A stretch of DNA of 64,000 nt from Polytrichum commune. Lineage: Eukaryota; Streptophyta; Polytrichopsida; Polytrichales; Polytrichaceae. Numbering within the stretch: position 1 is the stretch's first letter; every line of letters begins with the position of its first letter. The position numbers and the translations under genes were made by a program. The stretch is taken from positions 34,598,001 through 34,662,000 of the forward strand of contig OX485806.1 of the NCBI GenBank assembly GCA_950295325.1. Reading direction: 5' to 3'. Of the stretch, positions 1 through 11,300 are shown piece after piece. The notes beneath the pieces were generated by a model. The model had not been told where the DNA came from and did no database searches. It saw only the letters and a list, made by a program, of their open reading frames with translations.

Positions 1-189
1 GATTTCCGCAGGCCAAGGTTTCCTGTTTTGACAAAGAGTTGCCAAATAATATTAGCAACATACCGTCACCCATGTTGAGCGAGTGGATAGCTAAAGAGCC
101 TATGTTCCACCAAGTCCGCCAACCGTAGGCAGTAGGGCAACTATATCAATCTTTGCTTCCCCTCCCTAATTGCGACCAACCCCATTTTT

Positions 190-360
190 TCTGGGAGATT
201 TTTGAGCGTAATTGATCAAGATCCTAGTGTTTCCAAGTCCAACTGGTTATATGTTCACATCTTTTGGTCATTATTCTTCATTAAATTGAAATATATTCCG
301 TAGATTCCTTAAAAGTGGTCATTAATTTTCCTGAAGTCTTGAACTTCAACCGGTTATTTC
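190..360. repeat. Diverged dispersed repeat, copy 1 (partner at 5078-5245)
   Basis: This stretch aligns by eye with 5078-5245. Both contain, in the same order, a 'cctagtgtttccaagtcc'-like segment, a run reading 'gtcattattcttcattaa' or its variant, and 'gaagtcttgaacttcaacc' followed by 'ggttatttc'. The similarity then fades into scattered matches up to about 900. The partner is longer and continues to about 6110; a tail resembling its last 150 bp is at 4730-4880, so copy 1 may have been split by the elements between 1.1 and 4.6 kb. No coding potential was seen. An LTR pair is possible but termini were not found. Confidence 0.55.
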
Positions 361-1102
361 TCAAACTCAATTACTTCATCTATAACTAGCGATTGGTTCG
401 CCCTGTTCAAACCTCACAAATCACTTAAGTATGGCAAGGTTTCTATAAACCAAATCTTCACCAAACCAATCATCCTCTATCCACGATTCCACATAGTTAG
501 AAGTTACTCAATTTTCGACAAAATAAATCAAACTTCAATGCTTGAATGGCACACACCCCACCCACACTAAATAGTGCAAAAAAGTGTAAGGGGGTGGAGG
601 CGGGAGGGTGAAAACCTGCACTTCCAAGTTTGTTGTTGATGCATTTCAATTGGGTCCCATAGAACTATTGTAGATCGGAACAATGACCCCAATTTAGGGG
701 TCAATTCAAATGAATATACAAACAATCAATTAAGGTGTGTAATTTTTACTATGCATTTTCACCCTCTACCATGGTAGGTATCATGAAACTTTTCCATGCC
801 CCCACTTTAGACCTCATTGTGGATTTTGTTTCCCAACATATGTCACAGGGTGCATAAAGGAACATGCCCCCTATGAGTGTATGATTGATTCATCCTAATC
901 TAATCCAAGAAGACTACATTGTTTATGGTGTTTAGTGTCACTCTCATAATAGTGTCACTTACCCTACTTTGAGGCATATGCTAGGTTACACTAATGATCG
1001 ACAACTTCATCATTTATCTCACTTCAGGACACTTGGCGTTCAAGTGCTCTTACTTATATCTTGGCATGAGTATGTCCAATATTGTTATGAGTTCTATGTT
1101 TA

Positions 1103-1602
1103 GGGCCACTTCACACACGAGCCAAGAGCCGTGACCATGAAACTGTGAGAGCCTAGAAGAAAGTGTCCAAAGGTTGTCCCAAGACACCTCCAAAATCATG
1201 TAGTGTGGTCATGGACCCTCAAGTAGAGTGTGAAGTTATATTTGACCGGGCCCTCAACTAAAGGCTATTTCAATGAATTTAAGTTCACGCGGGTCCTTAC
1301 ACATGATAAAATAAAATAAACCAATGGTTGTGAGCATTCGGAGTGCCATGGTCTCCCAGTTTTGTTGTTAGGCCTACCTCCAAATTGTGGATTATGAAAA
1401 TAATCCAGGTGACCAGGAAACATGATCCATTCGATGCCATGTAGGAATCCATGTAGACTTTACATCCACCTTGCATTCACATACTCCGTTGGTCCCTCAT
1501 GCGCAGTGTGAAGCGAACTTGGACCGGCTCCACCTTTTCCACCAATGAGAGTGCTTGAATTATAATGGTCACGGGCTCTCAGCCTCGTGTGTGAAGTGGC
1601 CC
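1103..1602. mobile_element. MITE, PIF/Harbinger (Tourist-like), 500 bp
   Basis: The element is a non-coding inverted-repeat unit. The left end reads GGGCCACTTCACACACGAG and the right end is its reverse complement. The inverted arms continue for about 37 bp, with a shared 'gagcc..gtgaccat' and two small indels. It is flanked by TTA on the left (1100-1102) and TAA on the right (1603-1605), one mismatch from the TWA target duplication typical of PIF/Harbinger. Related arms are found at 28897-29080 and 33637-33747. The 63-codon reading frame inside is not a gene. Confidence 0.75.
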
Positions 1603-1699
1603 TAATATCTTCCTCTTGCATACTAAAACGTAAACAAAAGATACTCACCATTTTAGCTGAACAAAAGATACAATTTGCCCACCCTAAAGTGTAGCCATT

Positions 1700-2520
1700 T
1701 TAGCGCAATTTACCACACCCAAAAACAAACTTAAAATGAAAAATCCGATCAACAATAATAAGTTAATGGGTTGACTCTAAAGAGGCGTGAGGAGGTTCTA
1801 CTAATTAAGCAAGCCCACCGCCATTGGACCCCCAGATTCAAAATCCCTATAATTAGTCCCTAGGAATCACAATAATTTAGTCCCTAATGTATTTATAGAG
1901 GAATCTCCATGGTGTCATTTGAATCTGTGAGGAATCTGTCCAGCCAACCACAGCGTGCCACCTGTGTGACTCTTAAGAGCTTCAGAGTCACACTTCTGTT
2001 AATAGAAAAGGTAGCAATACATGATATTTCTATTTAAAAGCGGCGCCACTACACCGGGAATGGTATTTAGTGTCACCTAACCATTTGGAGTTAACATTGT
2101 GCTATAATAACTTTGTAATTTTCACAAGCCAAGGTCAAATTAGTTGTGTGAACACTACTTAACATTGGCATCTTTATTTGGTGAAAAAATTACATTTAAC
2201 AATAAAACTTTAGAGCATTGCGTAAGTCCGTATAGTAAGTGACATTGGATTGGTGTTGCATTAGTAAAATTTATGATGAAACGTATGCAAAACTAGGATT
2301 GAAATTGGACCTCCTTAATGTAGTTATGGTTATTGGAAGTGTAAATTGTGTTAATTTTTTGAATGGATACAAAGGTCCTCCCAATCGTGTTCATTGTTGA
2401 GTGTAGAGTAGTTGTAAATATTTGGAGACGTATTCCAATCTCGTTTAGAAAGTGTCTTTATGGTGTTTGGCTTTTTGATCCTCACTGAACCGCATATAGG
2501 TATAATCAAATACAGGGGTC
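1700..2520. other. Non-genic stretch with a diverged dispersed repeat
   Basis: No gene was recognised. About 2160-2530 aligns with 33790-34070. Shared landmarks are 'ttggtgttgcattag', 'gttatggttattg', 'ttatggtgtttg' and 'cctcact.aacc', followed by 'gggtccgattaagaaa' here and 'gggcccgttcaagaaa' there. That suggests two old copies of one non-coding element ending near 2528 and 34072. A 'CACTACACCGGGAATGG' motif at 2048 resembles the start of a plant CACTA element; see the findings. Confidence 0.45.
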
Positions 2521-2531
2521 CGATTAAGAAA

Positions 2532-2560
2532 GTTGTTGTTGTTGTTGTTGTTGTTGTTGT
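2532..2560. repeat. (GTT)n microsatellite
   Basis: A run of about nine to ten GTT units, ending in an imperfect GTCGTC. Confidence 0.95.
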
Positions 2561-2576
2561 CGTCCTAATGAAGAGA

Positions 2577-3110
2577 CCCTAGGGGTGGACTCTAAATTGG
2601 GTCAAAGTTTGGCAGCCAAATGGATACAGCCACGTATGTGTTGTGATTCTATGGTACAAATTACTCGCTCTCCAAGTGGAGTCCAATTGTACTTAAAAAG
2701 TAAGTGCTGATCCAAAGTGGTCTAAAATGAGCCAGAATTTGGCATTGGTTGGACAACCGACCGAAATTAACCCACATGTGCAAGATAATAATAAGGTAGA
2801 GCACTCTTGCGACTCATTGCTTGAATTTTTTAAATTGGCTCTGTCATGTGGGAAGATACCTAGGGGCGGTCTTTAAAATGGGCCAAATTTTGGCAGCCAA
2901 CTATAAACAGTCACATATGTTGTTAGTAACTTGCTCTTCAAGCATAATACAGTTGCAAGTGGCCTTTAATGTAAAGTGTTCTCTAAAATGAGCCAAAGTT
3001 TGGTCTTGGCCAGAGAATCAACGAGAAACTAGCCATGTCTGCAAAATAACACTAGGGCAAATCACTCAAATCACTCTTGCAACTAGCGGCTTGTGTATTT
3101 AAAGAATTGA
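2577..3110. repeat. Two-copy ~283-bp tandem repeat
   Basis: 'CCTAGGGGTGGACTCTAAA' at 2577 recurs as a close variant at 2860, each followed by 'tggcagccaa', a 'cac.tatgt' segment, then 'aaaatgagccaaa.tttgg' and 'gc.ctcttgcaac'. Each unit also holds a half-unit echo ('taaaatgagcca' at about 2724 and 2987), so the ancestral period may be about 140 bp. No coding potential was seen. Confidence 0.75.
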
Positions 3111-3539
3111 AGCAAATTCATGAAACCAAAGGATGGGAATGTACAATCAACCCGGATCATGTGAGAGACCATCGTCATTGTGGGTCAAAAGGGTGGGTTT
3201 AACTTCCATTGTAGGAGAGAAAAGTTACTTAGGGTTTGGGGTTTAGGTTTCAACAAATGCCGATATGCCTAACCTCCCTAATTTGAATCGGTAATTCGGC
3301 AAAATCACATGGTAACTACACTATATATGATATTAAGTGCCACCAATTCTGATTGTATTGCTCAATACTAATTGGAAACCGCAATGTACTGTCACCAACA
3401 CTAAATGTTAACCCAACATTATTTGTCATTCTTTGTAAATTTTTTGGGGATTATAGATTTACAGTGTTGCAATTGGTCTCTTAGGACATTTTCTCTTACA
3501 ATTGTAAAGGTATTCTTTGCTCATGCCATCATATTTCCT

Positions 3540-4570
3540 AAGGAGAAGAGGTTGAGTGCTACAACCTTGTTGTAGCATGTGCGTAGCACACGTGAAGTGT
3601 CAAAATTGTTGGGTATCTCTTAATTTACATGTTTTAGGATTCATAGAGAGTATGTTCCTCATGTGCAACCTTCAAGAGGAGGGCGCCTGAGAAGCATCAC
3701 CCTTGCTCAATGACAAGCATATGTAAGAGCCATCACATTTGGTGGACTATATAATGTTATAGATATGAGGATTGCTTTGAGTGGGCACTTGAATATGGTA
3801 GTGAGCACCAACATAGTGAGGTGTACACTTCATGAAGTAGGTCTTAGGCCATTAGAGAAGCAGAAGATACCATTGCTCATGGCCAAGAATGTGCGTTGCA
3901 GGTTGGAATTTGCTCAAGATCATCAAGATTGGACTATTCATGATTGCTATGGGGTGATTTTTAGTGATGAGACTAAGATCAATCGGTTTAAGTCTAATGG
4001 TTGTGCTTGGTGTTGGGTGAGAGATGGAAACTCCCAAATACAAGCTCATCATATGGGTCACATAGTTAGACATGAAGGTGGTGCAATTTTTGTGTGGGGT
4101 ATGCCTTCCCTTGGCATGGGTTACATGTGCAAGATAAAGGGGGAAATGACACACACTTTGTATCTTAGCATTCTTCAAGATGAAGTCCTCAAGACAATTG
4201 ATACGTACCGTTTAACCCTCCTCATGTCATATTTCAACATGATAACGATCCTCTACATATTACAAAAGTAGTCAAGTAGTGGTCGTTAATGCAAACTTTT
4301 GAAGTACTTAAGTGACCTCCTCAATCATCTGACTTAAATCCAATGGAGCATCTGTGGGCACTTGTGAAACGGAAATTAAACAAGTATCCAATACCAACTA
4401 CAAGAATGCTTCAATTACGGGAGCATGTGCAAGCTTCTTTCCACACCATCACTCCCGAGCAGTGCCAAAAGTTCTATCACAACATGCCCAATCGTATCCA
4501 AGTTGTTTTAGCTTCTAAAGGAGGGTGGACAAATTACATATCTATAGATAGATGTAGGTTACAAAATTGA
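3540..4570 (+). pseudogene. Tc1-type (DD34E) transposase, broken
   Basis: The element encodes a cut-and-paste transposase of the IS630/Tc1/mariner superfamily. A degenerate N-terminal helix-turn-helix region lies at 3540-3700 and includes a GGRLR-type basic motif. The catalytic domain is readable from 3765. The first acid is in IFSDETKINRF (about 3957-3990). The second is in FQHDND (about 4233-4250) in another frame. The third is in MEHLW (4343-4357). The spacing from the second Asp to the Glu is 34 residues, the Tc1 signature; most plant mariner-like elements have DD39D. The frame shifts near 4213, and in-frame stops sit between the second and third acids, so it is inactive. The end motif ASKGGWTNY (about 4520) matches the family's usual C-terminus. 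Terminal inverted repeats were not identified. Confidence 0.85.
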
Positions 4571-5069
4571 GTCAATTTTGTAATCATTGTTTCTCCAAGT
4601 GTAGTTTTGCAATAGACACGGGGCTATAGAAATGATATACTAGACTACGACCATTAACTTACATAAATGAAAATTTACATATTCTTACTCTAATTTGCTT
4701 GGCATTGCGTGTGAAATTTGATGTAGTGAGCCACTGACTCAGTTTTGAAAGTCAATGTTCTTCCGGTTGTCAAATCAACTAAAAGAGCAACATACTAATT
4801 CAGGGCTTTTATGTTGGATAAAATGAGAGACACGCTTGTATAAAATACAATCATCCCTTCGCTCTCCCTTCAAAAGCTTGCATGACCAGCCACATGGTTG
4901 GCCATGCAAGCTGGCATATGTCTGGTTTTAATTATCCCTTCAGTCATGTCCCTTGGTGGTCCATTGGGGTTAACTTCTGCTTGCAAATTGCACCACCTAC
5001 TACGCGAGATTTGTTACTTAAAAAGAAAGCAAGCAAGTGTACTGTAAGTTACTGTGATTTGCAGGCCAG
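4571..5069. other. Non-genic spacer
   Basis: No gene was recognised. Part of 4730-4880 ('gggcttttatgttgg', then 'ttcgctctccc') resembles 5960-6110 and may be a detached tail of the repeat described at 190-360. Confidence 0.4.
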
Positions 5070-6110
5070 TGTCGGGGGAGGATTTTGGGCATAATCGGGT
5101 GAAATCCTAGGGTTTCCAAGTCCCACCGGTTACGTGTTGTGGTCTTTCGATTTTTCTTTATTAATTTGAGGTATATTTTATAGATTTGTCTAAAACGGTC
5201 GGTAAATTTTTTGAAGTCTTGACCTTCCAACCGGTTCATTTGCAATTAGCGGTCAGTTTTGCTATTCATTGTTGTAGGTCATATTTAGGCTGGGGCGAAC
5301 CAACCCGTACACTGGTTCCTTGGAGGCAAGGGTTTAGGCATCCAACAAGGAACGAGTGTATGGGTTGGTTCGCCCACATCGCCATATATATTAGGTGATG
5401 TCTTATAGCATCTACGAAGGGGGAATGATTGTTATGTGGAGTCCGGAGATTTCTATTTGTAGTTAAATTAACACCAAGTTTGGGATCATAATCCCCAAAT
5501 TGACATACTATAGGTAGAATAGGATGAATGAGCAATAATCTTACAGGGGGGTAGATTTTTACGATACCCCCCCATGGTAGGTGTAATTGGGAAACGAAGC
5601 CCATGTTCATTGTTGAGAGGGAACGGGTTGGCGTTCGTGGCAACTATGTAGGCTCATCCATTGTGAATGAAGGGGTTTTGGTGATCCTTACATGTTGAGG
5701 GCGTTCAATTCAATTGGATCCCATTAACCTAATTCAAGGTCTATGATATTTCACTTCTTGGAGTCATACAATCTTAAAATAGTAATGTAACATTATTGAA
5801 TAGTTCACTATATTTTTACCTCTCCAGTTTGTAAGTTTACGTAAACGTCACGAATCCTTAGTAAGAGATAATTGGTGCATGCGAGCTTACCTCTCATCCA
5901 TTTCACATCGAAAGCTTGATCCCCCTTCATGCTTGTGACAAATTCACTTCAAATGTGTGTGACTAAACTAAATCAAGGTCTTTGAAGTTGTCTTCTTTGC
6001 TAATTCAACAAAACGAAGCATCCTTTGAATATTTGAGGGCTTTTATGTAGGGTGAATGATAGGTATGCTCGTATGCGATAATTCCCTCTCGCTCATTGGC
6101 ATAACATGAA
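5070..6110. repeat. Dispersed repeat, long copy (~1 kb)
   Basis: This is the longer partner of the segment at 190-360. It also carries the 'ccatggtaggtgtaattggg' region that echoes 768-800, and the 'gggcttttatgtaggg' tail that echoes 4802-4820. It contains the hairpin at 5293-5375. The reading frames here are short and overlap on both strands, so none is called. It could be an old solo LTR or another non-autonomous element; no target duplication was found. Confidence 0.45.
5293..5375. other. Long near-perfect hairpin, miRNA-precursor-like or foldback
   Basis: The 5' arm (5293-5322) begins GGGCGAACCAACCCGTACAC. The 3' arm (5346-5375) is its reverse complement over 30 bp, with only one G:G mismatch and one G-U wobble. 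The loop is 23 nt. Arm length, loop size and near-perfect pairing fit either a young plant miRNA precursor or a short foldback MITE. No promoter or target was identified. Confidence 0.55.
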
Positions 6111-6980
6111 TTGACAAAACACAAGTTTATTGTAGTAATTATAGTGTGCTTAACATGTAGTTATGGTAAATTGTGAAACATAACTTACATCCTTTTATCT
6201 TTACATTGATACACATCGGATTTTTTTGCTTACACTTGTCCATGTTGAATTGTGGTTGTGCATTAATTGTGATGAACATTATTTGTTGGCTTGGTGACAA
6301 AGCAAAGTTACAATAAAACAAATCGAACATCACATGGAAACACATTGTTGGTGAAGTGGCATTGTCCAAGGCACTTTTGGTACCATAGTAATAACTTCCA
6401 ACCACAACTATTACGCCACTCACAGGTGGGGTTTGTCAACTTGAAATGGCAACCAACACATAACTTAATAGTTGTCTCCTTTTGTTTCTGGTGACTGTGA
6501 CCTACTTGACCACTCACCAAAAACAAAAAGGATACAAATATTAATTACGTGTTGGTGACCATCTCAAGTAGGTTGCCCCAAAATTGAAGATGCTCATTTG
6601 GTGGTAAGTAACTCAAAATGATCACCATCAACTACAAACAAAAAGAGACAACCATGTACATACATTATTCATGTGGATATCAAGAAAGACAACTTCCATG
6701 TTGCCAATGTTGTGAATTTCACTGTTGCTTCATTTTCGAGTTGGTCTTAGTCTATATGTTATCCCGAACCGGGCATTGTGAGAATTAGAAGGCCTTTGAA
6801 GATTACTGCTTTCTTTCAAAAGTGGACATCTTGAACGGGCGAGGACGAGCTGACCTGCATCTATTTTTTCAAAGGACAAGTCCCTCGGTTCCCACATAGT
6901 TGGTTGAAAATATCGGTTCACTAGAAACCCCCACTATGATCGGATGGATCAAAGGTGATAGGGTGCACTGAAATGAAGTG
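6111..6980. other. Non-genic stretch
   Basis: No protein family was recognised in either strand. The reading frames of 63-94 codons overlap each other on opposite strands and show no domain, so they are taken as chance. Confidence 0.4.
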
Positions 6981-7020
6981 TTAGGAAGGTCACCCATCCG
7001 AGTACTATTCCAAGCCTCAG
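6981..7020 (-). repeat. 5S-rRNA-derived fragment
   Basis: On the minus strand this reads a 'GCTTGG' block, then 'AGTACTCGGATGGGTGACC' and 'TTCC'. Plant 5S rRNA has GCTTGGGCGAGAGTAGTACT followed by AGGATGGGTGACCTCC in the same order. The upstream part (GTTAAGCGT of the internal promoter) is only faintly present at 7021-7045, so this is not a functional 5S gene. Such fragments occur in 5S-derived SINEs and in the LTRs of Cassandra TRIM elements. The neighbouring MITE starts 25 bp away. Confidence 0.5.
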
Positions 7021-7045
7021 GCAACTTCATCAACGTTAAGATTAA

Positions 7046-7305
7046 GGGCCGCTTTACACCTAGAGGCCGGGCCAATTCCCCTTGAGGCCAATTGCATGAA
7101 ATTTCAGCTCCTTTTGGGTTGGAGGCCGGCCTCAACTACACATTATAATAAGATTATAATGGGGGCCAATTTTTCCATATGTAAAGGCCTTAGGGTCAAG
7201 AAGCTAGGCCGATTCAATAAATCTAACATAATCCAACGGATCTAGCATAATCTAGCATAGAGCCATTCATATTTCCACATAATCCAATGAATATAGTTTG
7301 TTGAA

Positions 7306-7336
<31 letters not shown>

Positions 7337-7570
7337 TATATATATATTTTGAAATGTGACATTGGCCCTTCATTTTGGGTGCACCCAATTCAACAAGTTC
7401 GGGCCGTGTCATACCATGCATTTTTTGATTAAAAATTTCATACCACCAAATCACCCAGCCTCTAGGTGTAAAGGGGTGGGGACCGATTTCAACCTTTTGA
7501 CCAATCACAAGTGAAGATTTCAAGCCTCTTACACAACGAATTGGCCTGGCCTCTAGGTGTAAAGCGGCCC
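7046..7570. mobile_element. MITE, PIF/Harbinger (Tourist-like), 525 bp
   Basis: The left end GGGCCGCTTTACACCTAGAG is mirrored as its reverse complement at the right end, with arms of about 30 bp that continue through 'gccgggccaatt'. A perfect TAA target duplication flanks it (7043-7045 and 7571-7573), diagnostic of PIF/Harbinger. The outer bases resemble those of the MITE at 1103-1602 (GGGCC[AG]CTT[CT]ACAC), so both were probably moved by the same transposase. It contains a (TAA)n-(TA)n microsatellite at about 7307-7348. Confidence 0.85.
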
Positions 7571-7599
7571 TAAGCTTACACTGAAGAAAAAATTCACTT

Positions 7600-7870
7600 C
7601 AAGGAAGAGAGGACGAAAGTGATGAAGTTTGAATTCAAATGGCACATTAGCATCCCCACCACCCAATCTAGTTGCTAGCTAGATTAAAGTCAGAACATCT
7701 TCTTAAAGATATAACAACTGTTACATATATACACACAAGCTTTTAGACTGAATCAGAATGAGTGGGGCTGGAATCCGATGCACTTGTGCGCTGAGATTAT
7801 TTTGCTGCTGAATGTTTCCAATCACACCCATGACGCTGGCCGTGTCCATGACAAAATCCTCTGCCCACAA
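7600..7870 (-). pseudogene. Duplicated scrap of the protease gene 1 last exon and 3' flank
   Basis: On the minus strand, 7745-7870 repeats the end of the last exon of gene 1, including the conserved GNIQQQNNL segment and the 'RIPAP' equivalent, but with indels that disrupt the frame. The similarity continues past the stop codon into 3' flank: 7600-7745 matches 8205-8373 ('gatgaagtt.gaat.caaatg', 'catccccacc', 'gttgcta'). It is therefore a genomic tandem duplication rather than a processed copy. It lies directly downstream of gene 1. Confidence 0.75.
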
Positions 7871-8373
7871 TAGGGCTACATACCTTAAAAAGTCAATGTT
7901 GCAATAAATTCAACGATCAAAATACATATAGTTATACAAGAGAAGACTTATATTTAGAGTAAGCTCCCAAATTTTAAACATATGTCAAACTGAGGCGAAA
8001 CCTATTTGTGCACCTTAACATTGAGAAAGTAAGCAAGAGGAATCAATACAGTAGAAGGTCACGTGCACGGGAATGTAGTTTCCATGTAGCATCTAGAGGC
8101 TCTTAACCGACATAGGATTGACACGCAGCAAAACCTTGAGGGAAAAATTCAAAAATTTCTAACTCTATTCAATACCTTCGAAAATACGTACATATACTGA
8201 AAAAAGCGTTCGCTAGGACAAGAGGGCGAAAATGATGAAGTTCGAATCCAAATGACATCAGCATGAGCATCCCCACCGCTGACCAATCGAGTTGCTACAT
8301 ATCTAGATAGTCCATGAGGTGCATTTATGATATGATGATACAACAACTTTAACATACATATGTATAAATTATA

Positions 8374-11300
8374 TTAGAGTGAATCACATTGAGTGGGCTG
8401 GAATCCGATGCGCTTGTTCTCAATGTCGTACACGAAGAGATTATTTTGCTGCTGAATGTTGCCGACGACGCTCATGTCGCCGGCCGTGTCCATGGCGAGG
8501 CACATGGTGTTGCCCGACTCGTCGACGGCAACAAACGAGTTGAGGGCGGGGACTACAAAGTCGGCGCCCGTGAAGTGGATAACCATCTCGGGAATGGTGA
8601 CGTTGGCGACCCCCGTGATGTCGAAGCAAAGTGCGAGGCCATAGGAACGCCGGCCGTCAACCGTTGGGTAGGTCATCAAATTCGTGTACGCCTGCATATA
8701 CACACACACACACACATGTATGTGAAATTTTAGCACCGACTTTGAAATTGCTGGTTGAAAGTGTCGGGAGAGACGAGTTGCAACAATTCGGGTGGGATGG
8801 AATGTCTTGACCTTTGCCAACGCTAGTTGGGACGAGGGGAAAAAAATGATGCACCAAACCAATAGTTTGACTATGTATTAGGTAATCGGTGTTTAATTTG
8901 GGGCCCGGAAACCGCCTATACTGTGGGGCTGGTTTCTCGTTCCCAAACTCCAATTACTAGGTGTAGTCTGTTTTTGGAGCATTATTTCTCTCGTGATGAT
9001 CGGTTTAGCGTGTTAGGAAGGAGGGTGAATGAATATGGCTTATCAACTTTGTTCAAATGGACCACTAGGAAGCTGACACGTCAGATTCACGGCTCTACGT
9101 ACAAACCGACCACGCTATTCTGAGGATCATATGGACCAAAGCCTTAAGGTAAAGCTGAGGGTCAAAATGCTCTTCAAATATAAGGGTTACTTTATGATTA
9201 ACTCCATTTGTCTCTAAATCATACAACATAACTCATGCCGTCCCGCCTAATCTCTCTCTCAAGAATCAGGATGGGATTGTGCTGGAACTATAACCAAAGA
9301 TTTTTATTTCGGATTTTCAAAAGAGGAGCATTGACCACTACAATTGGAGTGACGAAGCCACATGTGGATGGTTATACAAAAACTCATCCAAATGTGTACA
9401 CATCCATCCAATAGTTGACAATTTCATCCGCCATTTTTATTCTTATTGTTAGGGAAGTGTATGGCAATTTCGTCCCAAAAGGATAATCATAGAATATTCC
9501 CACTTAATTTTTTGGGAATATCAAACTAGTGATAGAGAGCCGTATCAAAAATCATTGACGATCACAAAGGTGAGAAGTATTTATCGTCCATCAATTCATC
9601 TGTGATTGGATCATAACGTTATTCAATTCCATGGTTGTGTTTCAGTCTATATTTAGCATATGACATGGACCTTCACTATCTTATCTTCATGGGAAGAAAT
9701 CGGTGCCAGTACGACTAATGAACAATGCATGTATGAATAGTATAAATATTGCAAACAATGTGGATATTTTTGAACGACAATGCTGCTATGAATAGTATTT
9801 TAAAGGAATAATACCGGGAATGAGGCTATTTCCTTGAAGTCATTTGCAAGCCTATCATGTTGATCAGGGAAAGAAAGAAAATTCAACTTTGTTTGGCTGA
9901 GTACTTATGTGGTTTTGTGTTTTTGGTTATAATCTCATGATAACAAATTCAAGTGAGGAAGCAAAGAGAGGCGACTCGAGTGGCTCACCGCAGCGATGGC
10001 GTTGAAAGCCGACGACTGCCAATACGTGAGTGTCGTTCCCGAGTCGAGGATCGTCCCGCCGCGGCCTTGGGCGTCGAGGCCGAACACCGACGCTGCGTCG
10101 ATGGCGAGCCTCTGCCCGCCGACGCTGATGCCCTCCACATTCACGTAGTAGTAGGTCGGGCTCTGCTTGTTGGTGACGATGGGCGTATACTGCATGGCGC
10201 CGGAGCTTTTCCTCGTGTTCGTGCCGATCGCCGCGTCAGGAGCAGGAGTGGTATACTTCCTGGGGCCGGAGTGTCGTTGGCCCGTCGTGGAGGGGTGGCC
10301 GCCGCCGAAGGTGATGGGGCTCGTGGTGGTGGCCGAAGCGGAGAAAGACACCAAGCAGTAGGAAAAGGTGTCGGAGATCGAGGGCTTGAGCTGCGTGTTG
10401 AGGGAGAGAGGGCCTTGGCCGAGCCCCACGAGCCCTCCGGCGCCTGAAAACGAGCCTTCGTTGTTGTGGCCGCAACCGATCGCAACCTGCTTCCCGACGG
10501 CCGGGCCTGGCCCAAGGTGGCAATTCCGATGTTAAACAAGAGCGCCGGAAATCATAGAACGTTAAGGTAGACGACACACAAACAACGCCTTACCTGTTCG
10601 GTTACTTTTCTTCTTGTTAGGACACCTGAGGTAGAAATACCATAACCCGTGGAAAATAAGGTGATTCATTCGCATTGAAGATCTGGTCTGACAATCATGA
10701 GATAATTTTCCAAGATAGACGAGAAGGATTCATGAAGATTGATTGCAAGTTGTTTCATATATTTCTGCCCTATACAAAAAATGCTACAATTTTTCATAGT
10801 GGAAAGTTGTCCAAACCCCTACTCGTTCACTAGATTCTCCCTACATCGAACATGGTTATCCGCATTTCCATACATAACATTGCCTAAATCGGTTACTTAA
10901 TGAGTACATTAACACTTGACTCCTATTGGCTACACTAAGTGTTCACGCACTGAAGTTGCCGCCGAGCCATGATCTGTTTTAGAAATGGCACTTCACCATT
11001 ATGACGGCAGTCTAGTGCACGGCTAGAGGGTGGTTAATGGGTTATGGTATTTCTACCTTATATGTGAGAGTGGTGCGTGGTTTGGTGTGGCTCTAAGAAC
11101 ATATTTCAAAAGGACATGTGTTTGAGAGAGACTGGACTGCGTGTTCAAAATATGATAACCATTCTAGGCTCAACAATAGGCGTAATTGGGATGATTGTCC
11201 GAAACGATCGTTTAATGGGCACACCTGGGGAATCTTCAATTTGTAATGAATGAGATATTCATACAAGCTCCAATGATTAGAAGGATAGTCAAGAAAAAGG

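Noticed and set aside
8441-8644. Short frames on both strands in the last exon of gene 1
   Set aside because: Shadows of the true frame that ends at 8374.
10141-10577. Overlapping 113-164-codon open frames on both strands
   Set aside because: They lie over a GC-rich exon of protease gene 1; only the minus-strand frame with DSGTT and the family's strand pattern is real.
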